Origin: Komagataeibacter oboediens
Lineage (GTDB): Bacteria; Pseudomonadota; Alphaproteobacteria; Acetobacterales; Acetobacteraceae
NCBI RefSeq assembly: GCF_003207815.1
Contig: NZ_NKTX01000018.1
Coordinates: 1 to 50,685 of the forward strand
Reading direction: 5' to 3'
DNA length: 50,685 bases
Below, piece after piece: positions 36,015-44,896 of this stretch. The notes under the pieces were generated by a model. The model had not been told where the DNA came from. It did not search any database and saw only the letters and a list, made by a program, of their open reading frames with translations. Each line of letters starts with the position of its first letter. Within the stretch, counting starts at the first letter, position 1. The position numbers and the translations under genes are program-made.

Positions 36015-38888
36015 TTACGCCCCGTCCTGCACCACATCGACACAACGCAGGCACAGTTCGGGATGGGCGCTGTCCTGTCCCACTTCCTCCAGCACTTTCC
36101 AGCAGCGCGCGCATTTATGCCCCGCTGCCACGCTGATGGTGGGAATGCCATGCGGCACGCCATCCTGCGCCCCGTCCTCGCCAAGGTAGATCGAACCGGC
36201 ACCCGCGATGATGGTGACATCCGCCTGCGAGACAATGGTCAGTTCCGCCCAGTCCACACCCTCAAACCGGGCCGCCTCCGCTTCCGACAGCGGCAGGTCG
36301 AGTGCGGCCTGCAGCGATGACTTGACCAGCCCGTCGCGACGCGCGGTTTCGATTTCGGTCGTGATGACACGACGTACCGCACGCAGCATTGCCCAGCGTT
36401 CACCCAGCGCGTCATCGTGCCACTGCGTGGGCAGTTCGGGGAACGGCTGCAGGTGGATGCTTTCGGAATTGCCGGGACGGGCCAGCCACGCCTCTTCCGC
36501 CGTGAAGACCAGTACGGGGGCAAGCCATGCGCACAGGCAGCGATGCAGCTGGTCCAGCACCGTGCGCGCCGCGCGGCGCTTCAGGCTGGATGCGCCATCA
36601 CAGTATATGGTGTCCTTGCGCACGTCGAAATAGAAGGCCGACAGGTCCGCAGCGCAGAAACCGTGCAGCGCGGGATAGACCCCGACCCATTCATGCGTTT
36701 CCACCGCGCGCGCCACAAGGCTGCCCAGTTCGGACATACGATGCAGGACCCAGCGTTCAAGTTCGGGCAGCTGTTCGTATGGCACGCGCTCGGCTTCGGT
36801 AAAGCCATCCAGCGCGCCCAGCAGCCAGCGCAGCGTATTGCGCAGGCGACGGTAGAGTTCGCCCTGCTGCTTGAGGATTTCCTTGCCGATGCGCAGGTCC
36901 TCGTTGGTGTCCGAGTTCATGACCCACAGGCGCAGGATGTCGGCGCCAAGGCTGTCATTCACGTCCTGTGGCGCGATGACATTGCCCAGCGACTTGGACA
37001 TCTTGCGGCCCTGCTCATCCAGCACGAAGCCATTGGTGACCAGCGCCTTGTACGGGGCCACGCCACGGGTACCGACACTTTCCAGCAGCGAGGACTGGAA
37101 CCAGCCACGATGCTGGTCGGACCCTTCCAGATACAGGTCGGCAGGGAACGGCATGTCGCCATGGCCCAGCACGAAGGCATGGGTCGAACCGCTTTCGAAC
37201 CACACATCGACAATATCGAACACCTGTTCGTAGTCGTCAGGATTGCGGCCATCGCCAAGGAAACGCGCGGCGGGGGAACTGTACCATGCATCCGCCCCTT
37301 CGGCGCTGAAGGCGTCGACAATACGCTCCATCACCGCGGCATCGCGCAGGACCTCGCCCGTGCGCTTTTCCACGAATACGGCAATCGGCACGCCCCACGC
37401 GCGCTGGCGACTGATGCACCAGTCGGGGCGGCCCGCCACCATGGAGGTCAGGCGGTTACGCGCCTGAGCCGGCACGAATGTCACCTTTTCCAGCGCCGTC
37501 AGTGCGCGGTCACGTAAGTGCCCGTCGCCATCCATGCGGATGAACCACTGCGGGGTGGCGCGGTAGATGATCGGCGCGCGCGACCGCCACGAATGCGGAT
37601 AGGAATGGACCAGCGTCGCCCGCGCCACCAGCCCGCACGGCGCGGTGCCTGCAGCAACGGCGCGCTGCATGGCCTCCAGCAGCGCCTGGCACACCGGCTC
37701 GGCCGCCTTGAACACATGGCCACCGGCGAACAGCGGCACCCAGTCGGCATAGCGGCCATCGTCCATCACCAGTTCGGTAACCTCAAGGCCATAGGCGCGG
37801 CCAAGGTTGAAGTCGTCCTCACCATGGGCCGGGGCGGTGTGCACCAGCCCGGTGCCCGCCTCGGTGGTGACATGCGCGCCGGGCAGCAGCGGCACGTCGA
37901 AATCATAGCCCTGCCCGCGCAGCGGATGGGCGCAGACGGCACCTTCCAGCGCGCTGCCAGGCAGTGTGTACAGCACATGGTGGGCCGTGACATTCGCCGC
38001 CTCGCAGAACGGGGCGATCAGATCCTCGGCCACCAGCACGCGGGCCTCGGGTTCCAGTGTCGCATTGTCGCCCACGCCATCGACGCGCACCACGGCATAG
38101 GTGATGTCGGGGCCATAGGCGATGGCGCGGTTGGCAGGAATGGTCCACGGCGTGGTGGTCCAGATCACCGCCGCAACGTCCTGCAGCGCCCTGGCGGGCG
38201 TGGGGTCGGTCACGATGGGGAACGCCACGTGAATGGCGGTGGATTCATGGTCGCGATATTCGATTTCGGCTTCGGCCAGCGCGGTTTTTTCAACCGGGCT
38301 CCACATGACCGGGCGCAGGCCACGGTACAGCAGGCCGTTGAGCAGGAATTTGCCGATTTCCCCCGCGATCGCCGCCTCGGATGAAAAATCCATGGTGGCG
38401 TAGCGGTTCGCCCATTCCGCCTGCACGCCCAGCCTGCGGAATTCACTGGCCTGGATATCCAGCCATTTCTGGGCATAGGCGCGACATTCGGCGCGGAACT
38501 GCAGCACCGGCACGCTGTCCTTGTCCTGCCCGCGCTTGCGGTATTCTTCCTCGATCTTCCATTCGATCGGCAGGCCGTGGCAGTCCCAGCCCGGCACGTA
38601 ATGGATGCCATAGCCCGACATGCGGTGGGCGCGGTTGATCACGTCCTTGAGGATCTTGTTCAGAGCGTGCCCGATATGCAGGTGCCCGTTGGCATAGGGC
38701 GGGCCGTCATGCAGCATGAACACGTCACGGCCGCGCGCCTGCGCGAACAGGCGGTCATCAAGCTTCTCGCTCTCCCATCCCGCCAGAATCTCCGGCTCCC
38801 GCCTGGGCAGATTGCCCCGCATGGGAAAGGAAGTGGTCGGCAGGAAGACCGTCTCCCGGTAGAGATCCTGTGGTTTTGACTCGGACAT
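36015..38888 (-). CDS. ileS: Isoleucyl-tRNA synthetase
   Basis: This 957-residue class I synthetase has HIGH at 71-74 within PYANGHLHIGHALNK, the KMSKS as GRKMSKSLGNV near residue 629, an editing domain between (TTTPWTIPANRAI), and a C-terminal zinc finger with CARCW and CLRC near 926-950. The Cys-type finger and length are those of the bacterial IleRS1 group, generally sensitive to mupirocin. ATG 38888 is the family start. It is transcribed after ribF and before lspA, an arrangement seen in many proteobacteria. Confidence 0.97.
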   Translation of the reverse strand: MSESKPQDLYRETVFLPTTSFPMRGNLPRREPEILAGWESEKLDDRLFAQARGRDVFMLHDGPPYANGHLHIGHALNKILKDVINRAHRMSGYGIHYVPGWDCHGLPIEWKIEEEYRKRGQDKDSVPVLQFRAECRAYAQKWLDIQASEFRRLGVQAEWANRYATMDFSSEAAIAGEIGKFLLNGLLYRGLRPVMWSPVEKTALAEAEIEYRDHESTAIHVAFPIVTDPTPARALQDVAAVIWTTTPWTIPANRAIAYGPDITYAVVRVDGVGDNATLEPEARVLVAEDLIAPFCEAANVTAHHVLYTLPGSALEGAVCAHPLRGQGYDFDVPLLPGAHVTTEAGTGLVHTAPAHGEDDFNLGRAYGLEVTELVMDDGRYADWVPLFAGGHVFKAAEPVCQALLEAMQRAVAAGTAPCGLVARATLVHSYPHSWRSRAPIIYRATPQWFIRMDGDGHLRDRALTALEKVTFVPAQARNRLTSMVAGRPDWCISRQRAWGVPIAVFVEKRTGEVLRDAAVMERIVDAFSAEGADAWYSSPAARFLGDGRNPDDYEQVFDIVDVWFESGSTHAFVLGHGDMPFPADLYLEGSDQHRGWFQSSLLESVGTRGVAPYKALVTNGFVLDEQGRKMSKSLGNVIAPQDVNDSLGADILRLWVMNSDTNEDLRIGKEILKQQGELYRRLRNTLRWLLGALDGFTEAERVPYEQLPELERWVLHRMSELGSLVARAVETHEWVGVYPALHGFCAADLSAFYFDVRKDTIYCDGASSLKRRAARTVLDQLHRCLCAWLAPVLVFTAEEAWLARPGNSESIHLQPFPELPTQWHDDALGERWAMLRAVRRVITTEIETARRDGLVKSSLQAALDLPLSEAEAARFEGVDWAELTIVSQADVTIIAGAGSIYLGEDGAQDGVPHGIPTISVAAGHKCARCWKVLEEVGQDSAHPELCLRCVDVVQDGA

Positions 38889-38978
38889 GGCCTGTTCTGT
38901 TCTTCTGGCAAGGGGAAGTGCATGCGCGACCACCGGCCCGCGTGCAGGAAACCTTATGGGGACCACGGTGGCGCGTGG

Positions 38979-39938
38979 TCAAGTTCTGGCGGATATGGGC
39001 GCGAATTCGTGGGTGGACAGGTATGCCATCGCCTGCGTGCAGTCGCGCGCGATCTGTTCCTTCAGCGCGTCCAGCCCGTCAAAACGACGTTCTGCCCGCA
39101 GCAGGGTATGCAGCGCCACCGACAGGGTCTGGCCATACAGATCGCCCGAGAAGCCCAGCAGGTGTACCTCCAGCCGACTTTCCTGGCCATCATTGATGGT
39201 GGGCCTGCGCCCGATATTGGCCACGCCGGGACAGACCTGGCCATCCGCCATGCGCACGCTGACGGCATAGACCCCGCGCGCGGGTTCCAGATGGCGGCCC
39301 AGCGCGATATTGGCGGTGGGAAAGCCCAGCAGGCGACCGCGCTTGTCCCCATGCTGGACCACGCCGCGAATCGACCACGGGCGCCCCAGTTCCTCCGCCG
39401 CGCGTTCGGGGTAGCCATCCTGCAGCAGCCTGCGGATGCGGCTTGATGAATACGGGCCCAGCGCATCCGACAGCGGGGGCACAACACTCAGGCCGATCCC
39501 CAGTTCAGCGGTCCGTTCGGTCAGGAAGGCGACATTGCCGCGCCTGCGGTGGCCAAAGGCGAAATCCATGCCGCAGGCGACATGATGCAGGCCCAGCCCC
39601 TCATGCAGCACGCGGGTGACGAATTCCTCGGCGCTCATGGCGCTGAATTCGCGGTCAAACCCGATCTGGAACACATGCCGGACCCCGAGCGCGGACAGCG
39701 CGGCAAAACGTTCCTGCGGCAGGGTCAGGCGAAAGGGCGGGTCCTGCGGGCGGAACAGTTCGCGCGGATGCGGCTCGAACGTCACGACAGCCAGTTCACG
39801 CTCGGGCCGGGCCGCATGCAGCGCATGGACCAGATGGGCATGGCCCAGATGCACGCCATCAAAATTACCCAGCGCCGCCACCGTGCCCCGCGCGCTGTCG
39901 GGAATGTTGCGCCAGTCGGTATGCAGGTGCGCCTTCAT
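38979..39938 (-). CDS. ribF: Bifunctional riboflavin kinase/FAD synthetase
   Basis: This 319-residue enzyme phosphorylates riboflavin to FMN and adenylates it to FAD. The N-terminal nucleotidyltransferase has ALGNFDGVHLGH (about 22-33) and SSSRIRRLL. The C-terminal kinase domain has GVVQHGDKRGRLLGFPTANI and the later RPTIN and LEVHLLGFSGDLYG. The start overlaps the mtnC stop (ATGA) and ileS follows about 90 bases on. Confidence 0.96.
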   Translation of the reverse strand: MKAHLHTDWRNIPDSARGTVAALGNFDGVHLGHAHLVHALHAARPERELAVVTFEPHPRELFRPQDPPFRLTLPQERFAALSALGVRHVFQIGFDREFSAMSAEEFVTRVLHEGLGLHHVACGMDFAFGHRRRGNVAFLTERTAELGIGLSVVPPLSDALGPYSSSRIRRLLQDGYPERAAEELGRPWSIRGVVQHGDKRGRLLGFPTANIALGRHLEPARGVYAVSVRMADGQVCPGVANIGRRPTINDGQESRLEVHLLGFSGDLYGQTLSVALHTLLRAERRFDGLDALKEQIARDCTQAMAYLSTHEFAPISART

Positions 39939-40651
39939 GCCTGCCCCGCGCGGGGCAGGCCAAAGCGTTCGGCCACCTCATCCAGCGTCGTGGCCACGGG
40001 GTGGGTCGTGCCCGGCTGCGTGCCATCCTGCGGGCGCACGATCTGGCACGTGCGCAGGCCCGCCTGCGCTGCCGCATCCAGTTCGGCCACCACATCGGAC
40101 AGGAACAGGACGTCGCCCGCCTGCCACTGCGCGTCCTGCAGGATGTTGACGTAGCTCTGCGCATCCCGCTTGCCGCCCATCTGCAGGTCATAAAAGCCGA
40201 CGAAGACGCTGCTCAGATCACCCTCGGTCGTGTGGCCATAGATCAGCTTCTGTGCTGCGACCGAACCCGATGAATATACCGCCAGCGCCAGTCCCGCCGC
40301 GGCCCAGCAGCGCAGCGCGGGTGTCACGTCGGGAAACAGCGTGGCCTTCAGCATGCCATCGGCATAACCCTGCGCCCAGACCATGCCCTGCAATGCCTTG
40401 AGCGGGGCGACCTTGGCATCGGCATCCATCCATGCCTCCAGCTGGCGCAGCGGCGGCACGCCGGGGGCAAGACGGGCGATTTCCGCCACCTGCGCGCGCA
40501 CGTCCGGGTCATCCGCCCGCTTGCGCAGCAGTTCCGGCAGCGCCTTGCTGGCATAGGGGAACAATGTGTCATGGACGAAGGAAACCGGTATGGTCGTTCC
40601 CTCAATATCCAGCAGCACCGCGCGTACTGGCGGCTGCGTGGCCTGGGTCAC
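39935..40651 (-). CDS. mtnC: Acireductone synthase (enolase-phosphatase E1)
   Basis: This 238-residue HAD-family enzyme converts diketomethylthiopentyl phosphate to acireductone in methionine salvage. The HAD nucleophile is D15 in LLDIEGTTIPVSFVHDTLFPY; YSSGSVAAQKLIYGH is motif II, and LFLSDVVAELDAA holds the motif IV Asp. GTG 40651 follows AGGGAG. It follows mtnD by about 20 bases and overlaps ribF. Fusion to MtnB, seen in some organisms, is not present; the genes are separate. Confidence 0.95.
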   Translation of the reverse strand: MTQATQPPVRAVLLDIEGTTIPVSFVHDTLFPYASKALPELLRKRADDPDVRAQVAEIARLAPGVPPLRQLEAWMDADAKVAPLKALQGMVWAQGYADGMLKATLFPDVTPALRCWAAAGLALAVYSSGSVAAQKLIYGHTTEGDLSSVFVGFYDLQMGGKRDAQSYVNILQDAQWQAGDVLFLSDVVAELDAAAQAGLRTCQIVRPQDGTQPGTTHPVATTLDEVAERFGLPRAGQA

Positions 40652-40674
40652 GTTCTCATCTCCCTCAGTACGGC

Positions 40675-41217
40675 TCAGGCTTCAACGGGGAAGCGGGCCG
40701 CGATGTCACTGCCGGTATACTGCGCGATCCACCCATCGGGGTTGGTGAACACGCGCAGGGTCACGAAGTCCGGGCTCTCGCCCCCATCAAACCAGTGGGG
40801 GACACCGGCAGGCACCGAAATCAGATCCCCCGCCGTGCAGCGCACGTCATATACGCGCCCGCCCACATGCATGATGAAATCCCCCTGCCCATGCACGAAA
40901 AACCGGACCTCGTCCTCGCTATGGACATGTTCGGACAGGTATTTGCTGCGCGCCTGTGCCCAGCCCTGCGTGTCGGGCCCGACACGCAGCACATCGGCCG
41001 AACCCGCGCCTGTCTCCCCCATCAACTGGTCAAGATAGGGCCGGTAGGCATCCAGTACCTCGGCTTCGGACGCGGTGCGCGAGGGGACAACGGGGCTGTC
41101 CCAACGTTCGAAGCGCACATTGATCGCCGCAAGTTCGGATGCAATCCGCCTGGGATCGGTCAGGTGGATGATGGGCGTGCCGGGATTGTTATCGGCATAG
41201 ACGTTCAGGCTGCTCAT
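40675..41217 (-). CDS. mtnD: Acireductone dioxygenase
   Basis: This 180-residue cupin enzyme oxidises acireductone to the methionine precursor KMTB and formate (Fe form) or to an off-pathway product (Ni form). Metal ligands are H97, H99 and E103 in SEHVHSEDEVRFF, and H141 in VPAGVPHWFD. ATG 41217 has AAGGAAG at five bases. The mtnB stop lies 3 bases past this start, a tight overlap. Genes mtnA and mtnK/mtnN are not in the window. Confidence 0.95.
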   Translation of the reverse strand: MSSLNVYADNNPGTPIIHLTDPRRIASELAAINVRFERWDSPVVPSRTASEAEVLDAYRPYLDQLMGETGAGSADVLRVGPDTQGWAQARSKYLSEHVHSEDEVRFFVHGQGDFIMHVGGRVYDVRCTAGDLISVPAGVPHWFDGGESPDFVTLRVFTNPDGWIAQYTGSDIAARFPVEA

Positions 41218-41837
41218 CGGATCTTCCTTTTTTCCAGTTCGCAGGCCAGCAGGAATTCCAGCCCCTCCAGCCGGGCCAGCGCGGTGTCCATGTCCTTCCC
41301 CCACACGTACACCCCGTGCCCGCGGATGATGTAGCCCGCGCGCATGCCATCCAGATGCGGGGCCACGACGCCGGACAGGCGGACAATGTCCTGGTCATTG
41401 TCGAATATGGGCACGTGAACCCGCGCGGCATGCGTGGTCTGTCCCGCGAAGACCTTCTGCACCTCGTAGTCTTCAAGCACCAGCGCATCCCCACCCAGCC
41501 GCGACAGCACGGTGGAGGCGACGGAATGACCATGCAGTACCGCGCCCGCATCCGGGTCATGGGCATAGATCTGGCAATGCAGCAGGGTTTCGGCGCTGGG
41601 CCGGTCGCCCGGGGTCAGGGGCCTGCCCGCCGCATCGACGCATATCACACCCTCCGGCCCCAGCAGCCCCTTGTGCCCGCCCGAGCGCGTGATGGCGAGG
41701 TTGCCGTCAGGCAGGCGGATACTGATATTGCCAGCCGTGGCAGGCACCCAGCCGAAACGGTCCATACGCCGGCCCGCCGCGATGATCCGGTCCACTGCCC
41801 GGCAGTATGCCCCCGCCGGGAACGCTGCATTATCCAT
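41214..41837 (-). CDS. mtnB: Methylthioribulose-1-phosphate dehydratase
   Basis: This class II aldolase-family enzyme of about 207 residues dehydrates methylthioribulose 1-phosphate in methionine salvage. The zinc ligands are H102 and H104 in VLHGHSVAST and H174 in IRGHGVYVW, with the catalytic Glu at about E83 in SAETLLH. The start is uncertain: ATG 41837 keeps the family N-terminus, with ATG 41849 and TTG 41870 possible upstream. It is 40 bases downstream of tatA. Confidence 0.94.
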   Translation of the reverse strand: MDNAAFPAGAYCRAVDRIIAAGRRMDRFGWVPATAGNISIRLPDGNLAITRSGGHKGLLGPEGVICVDAAGRPLTPGDRPSAETLLHCQIYAHDPDAGAVLHGHSVASTVLSRLGGDALVLEDYEVQKVFAGQTTHAARVHVPIFDNDQDIVRLSGVVAPHLDGMRAGYIIRGHGVYVWGKDMDTALARLEGLEFLLACELEKRKIR

Positions 41838-41877
41838 TACGCCGCCCATCCGCGCGGCACAGGCGCGCAATCCATCA

Positions 41878-42123
41878 TCATTTTACGTTATTGGCCGAAT
41901 GCTGCGGCGCTTCGGAAAAGGAGGCGTCCTTCTCCTTGCCCGGTCCCTGGATATGACCGGTCGGCACCGGATCTTCCGGCGCATCATCGGCCATGTTCTT
42001 CTTGAACGACTTGATCCCGCGCGCCATGTCACCCATGAGCGAACTGATCTTGCCACCGCCGCCAAACAGTACCAGCACCACCGCCAGCACGATCAGCCAA
42101 TGTCCCCAGCTCAAGCTACCCAT
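41878..42123 (-). CDS. tatA: Twin-arginine translocase subunit TatA
   Basis: This 81-residue protein has an N-terminal membrane helix ([22 protein letters not shown]), then the amphipathic helix [20 protein letters not shown] and a polar tail, the TatA layout that forms the export pore. ATG 42123 follows GAGGGATGC. It is not adjacent to tatBC, so the Tat genes are split. A TatE-like paralogue cannot be excluded. Confidence 0.94.
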   Translation of the reverse strand: MGSLSWGHWLIVLAVVLVLFGGGGKISSLMGDMARGIKSFKKNMADDAPEDPVPTGHIQGPGKEKDASFSEAPQHSANNVK

Positions 42124-42251
42124 CGCATCCCTCGATCCGCGTCCATGACGCAAAATACCGTATTGTCCATCCGCCATCCAATATGGCGGCGGCCTGCCCT
42201 ACCCCGCCTATGTGAGGGGAGGCGCCACGATATGCAAGCACCCCCGCCAGT

Positions 42252-42274
42252 CTGACCGGTCAGCCTGCCGGCAG
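42252..42274. repeat. Two adjacent short palindromes at the CHAP gene end
   Basis: CTGACCGGTCAG (42252-42263) and CTGCCGGCAG (42265-42274) are each perfect palindromes separated by one base and overlap the stop of the amidase gene. They have almost no loop, so they look more like protein-binding sites than hairpins. No function is known. Confidence 0.45.
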
Positions 42275-42754
42275 AATGAACCCGTAAGCAGGATAAACGG
42301 TTTTGCCCATGTCGTGAATGGGGGACCACCAGACCTTCACCCGCGACCAGTCATTGCGGGCAGAGACATCGACCACCGGTTCGCCCCGGCCAACACGCCC
42401 GGGCACCCAATTGGCCTGGTCCACCAGTACCTCACGCGGGCTGCGCACTGCGCGCACGACGGACACATGCCCGTCGGGCAGGCGCCCCGTGGCGCGAAAC
42501 ACCAGCACCGCCCCCGTCCTTGGCGCATGGGTGCGCGGATACCGGCCCTGCGCCTGCCCCCACCATGATGCGGCAGCGCCACTGAGCTGCACATGCGTGA
42601 CCTGTCGTGCATAGGGAGCGCACTGCACCGCCCCGTGCCAACCATGGCCGCTGCCGCCGCCCGCACATGCCGCAAGCGACAGCAGGCCGCCCGCCGCCAC
42701 GACCCGTGTCAGTACTGTCCGCGCCAGCGCGGCCCGTGTCCGCTCGCGCTTCAT
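42260..42754 (-). CDS. CHAP-domain lipoprotein, putative peptidoglycan amidase/endopeptidase
   Basis: This 164-residue protein has a signal with lipobox-like SLAAC (near residue 30), then a short CHAP domain. The catalytic Cys would be in GAVQCAPYARQV (about residue 45) and the His in PDGHVSVV (about 95). The AVLVFRATGRLPDGHVSVV and VDVSARNDWSRVKVWW segments are typical of small alphaproteobacterial CHAP proteins. It probably cleaves peptide cross-links in the periplasm. The ATG overlaps the recX stop (ATGA), so they are co-translated although the functions differ. Confidence 0.85.
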   Translation of the reverse strand: MKRERTRAALARTVLTRVVAAGGLLSLAACAGGGSGHGWHGAVQCAPYARQVTHVQLSGAAASWWGQAQGRYPRTHAPRTGAVLVFRATGRLPDGHVSVVRAVRSPREVLVDQANWVPGRVGRGEPVVDVSARNDWSRVKVWWSPIHDMGKTVYPAYGFILPAG

Positions 42755-43392
42755 GCCATCCTCATGCGCATGATCCGGTCCTCCGCTTCCTCCAGTTCCA
42801 TGTCCAGCGCCCTGCGGGCCGTATCATGCGCAAACCCCGCGCGCGCCATGGCATCCATCGCGCGGCGGTAGCGTCTGTCCACCTCGTCCCCATCCGCATC
42901 GGGACGCACGAAGGGGCCGGCGCGACGCTTGCGGGCAAAGACAAGGGCCGCGGCCAGTTCGGTTTCCTGCCCTTCCCCGTCACGCGGGCCGAGGGCTTCC
43001 TCCACCGCACGGCCCACCGTGGCCTCATCCACGCCACGCACGCCCAGATGGGCGGCGACCATACGGCGCGAACGGCCCGCGCGGGCAAGGGACCGGGCGC
43101 GGAATTCGGAAAAACGGGCGTCATCCACCGCGCCCAGCCCCTCCATGTCGGCCACGACGGCGGCAATGGCGCCGCGTGCAGGCAGCACGGCCTGCATGGC
43201 GTCATGTTCATCCATGCCGCTGCTGACCGCGCGGCGCACCCAGCGGTCGATATGACGCGCCAGCATCCGTTCCACGCCCACGCGGGTTGCGGAAAAACGG
43301 GCAAGATAGGCAAGGGCCACCTCACGCAGCCTGGCGGCATCGGGCGCGGGGGCAGGCGGTCGGGGTGCGGAGCGGGAAGGACGGGCCACCAT
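42751..43392 (-). CDS. recX: RecX-family regulatory protein
   Basis: This protein of about 213 residues has three-helix repeats typical of RecX, which binds RecA filaments and modulates recombination. ALAYLARFSATRVGVERML at about 26-45, then DARFSEFRARSLARAGRSRRMVAAHLGVRGVDEATV, are the recognisable repeats. ATG 43392 has a GGGG upstream; a GTG at 43401 is three codons longer. It is not next to recA. It heads the minus-strand train and diverges from the argD leader. Confidence 0.85.
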   Translation of the reverse strand: MVARPSRSAPRPPAPAPDAARLREVALAYLARFSATRVGVERMLARHIDRWVRRAVSSGMDEHDAMQAVLPARGAIAAVVADMEGLGAVDDARFSEFRARSLARAGRSRRMVAAHLGVRGVDEATVGRAVEEALGPRDGEGQETELAAALVFARKRRAGPFVRPDADGDEVDRRYRRAMDAMARAGFAHDTARRALDMELEEAEDRIMRMRMA

Positions 43393-43487
43393 GATCCCCA
43401 CTATGCCACAGCCATGCGCCCGCGCCCATGATTATGCGCGGATGTATGGCTGCCATGGCCCCAGCGGGGGCGGAAATGGCGCGAAGG

Positions 43488-43516
43488 TTGCATTTCGCAC
43501 AGGCGGGCCATATTCT
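43488..43516 (+). promoter_or_regulatory. Strong candidate promoter for argD-argF
   Basis: TTGCAT (43488-43493), a 17-base spacer and TATTCT (43511-43516) match a sigma-70-type promoter well. The predicted start near 43523 leaves a leader of roughly 165 bases before the argD ATG. Confidence 0.6.
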
Positions 43517-43596
43517 CCCTCCTTTCCGGATCTGCATGCGCAGACAGGACGGCGCGACAGGTCGTGTCGCCTTAATTGTAGTAGCCGGAGAAATCG

Positions 43597-43638
43597 GAAA
43601 ACGGAATATGCCCACCCCGATGGCGGTGGGCCGTTTTC
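43597..43638 (+). promoter_or_regulatory. Structured leader hairpin upstream of argD
   Basis: An outer stem GAAAACG (43597-43603)/CGTTTTC (43632-43638) encloses an inner stem GCCCACC (43610-43616)/GGTGGGC (43625-43631) with a one-sided six-base bulge. The T-rich 3' arm runs into GTTTC. It lies between the candidate promoter and argD, so it could be an attenuator or a transcription terminator. I did not identify a leader peptide. Confidence 0.6.
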
Positions 43639-43690
43639 GTTTCTGAACCATGATCCTTTTTTCTTTGACCTGAAATCACAAGGCTGTTCC

Positions 43691-44896
43691 ATGATTTCCG
43701 CCCTGATGCCGAATTACAATCGCGCCGACCTCGCCTTCGAGCGCGGCGAAGGTGCCTGGCTGTACACGGTGGACGGGCGACGATTCCTCGATTTCGGGTC
43801 CGGCATCGCCACATCCTCGGTCGGGCACAACAACCCCCACCTTGTCGGCGCCATCACGCAGCAGGCGCAGCGCGTGATGCATGTGTCCAACCTGTACCGC
43901 GTGCCGCAGGCCGAACGGCTGGCGCAGCGGCTGGTGGCCAATACCTTTGCCGACAGCGCCTTCTTCTGCAATTCGGGCGCTGAAGCCAACGAAGGCCTGA
44001 TCAAGATGATCCGCCGCGCGCAGGCCAAGTCCGGCCACCCCGAACGCACGCGCATCATCTGCTTCAACGGCGCGTTCCACGGGCGCACGCTGGCGACACT
44101 GTCGGCCACGGGCAACCCCAAATACCTCGACGGGTTCGGCCCGCGGGTGGAAGGGTTCGACCATGTGCCACTCAACAACATGAACGCGGTGCGCGACGCC
44201 ATCGGGGCCGAGACGGCGGGCATCATGATCGAGCCTGTGCAGGGCGAAAGCGGCATCCATGTCGCCACCCCGCGCTTCATGCGCGAACTGCGCGCAGTGT
44301 GCGATGAATACGGCCTGTTCCTGGGCGTGGATGAAGTCCAGTGCGGCATGGGCCGTACGGGGCGCCTGTTCGCGTATGAATGGTCGGACATAACGCCCGA
44401 TATCCTGTCCACCGCCAAGGGCATTGCCGGTGGCTTCCCCATGGGTGCAGTGCTGACCACCGAAACCATCGCGAAGCATATGACGCCGGGCAGCCATGGC
44501 ACGACCTTTGGCGGCAGCCCGCTGGCGTGTGCCGCGGCGAATGCGGTACTCGACATCCTGCTGGCCCCCGGCTTCCTCGAAGGGGTGCGCGCCCGTGCGG
44601 CACAGCTGGATGCGGGGCTGGACCGGCTGTGCGCGACCTATCCGGATGTCTTTGCCAGCCGCCGGGGACTGGGGCTGCTGATCGGCCTGAAATGCAGCGC
44701 GGACGTGGCGCTGGTGCAGACCGCCGCCATCCATGAAGGCATGCTGAGTGTCACGGCAGGCGACAACGTGCTGCGCATGCTGCCGCCGCTGACCGTGACC
44801 GAGGCCGACTGCGCCGACGCGCTGTCCATGCTGGACCGTGCGGCACAGCGGGTGCGCGCCCATGTCGCCGCAGCCAAGACGGAGAATGTGGCATGA
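43691..44896 (+). CDS. argD: Acetylornithine aminotransferase
   Basis: This 401-residue class III PLP aminotransferase of arginine (and possibly lysine) synthesis has NSGAEANEGLIKMIRRA, CFNGAFHGRTLATLS, the PLP-contacting VDEVQCGMGRTG, and the Schiff-base lysine in STAKGIAGGFPMGA (about residue 245). AAGG lies eight bases before ATG 43691; a long upstream frame overlaps the leader region and is not real. The stop overlaps argF (ATGA), giving an argDF operon. Confidence 0.95.
   Translation: MISALMPNYNRADLAFERGEGAWLYTVDGRRFLDFGSGIATSSVGHNNPHLVGAITQQAQRVMHVSNLYRVPQAERLAQRLVANTFADSAFFCNSGAEANEGLIKMIRRAQAKSGHPERTRIICFNGAFHGRTLATLSATGNPKYLDGFGPRVEGFDHVPLNNMNAVRDAIGAETAGIMIEPVQGESGIHVATPRFMRELRAVCDEYGLFLGVDEVQCGMGRTGRLFAYEWSDITPDILSTAKGIAGGFPMGAVLTTETIAKHMTPGSHGTTFGGSPLACAAANAVLDILLAPGFLEGVRARAAQLDAGLDRLCATYPDVFASRRGLGLLIGLKCSADVALVQTAAIHEGMLSVTAGDNVLRMLPPLTVTEADCADALSMLDRAAQRVRAHVAAAKTENVA

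Noticed and set aside
43428-43646. 72-codon frame in the argD leader as a leader peptide
   Set aside because: It begins before the predicted transcription start, ends inside the hairpin, and lacks an Arg run or a ribosome site.
43676-44863. 395-codon frame opposite argD
   Set aside because: It mirrors the ArgD coding strand, is rich in His, Gln, Gly and Ala, and has no domain or start signal; ArgD motifs are complete.
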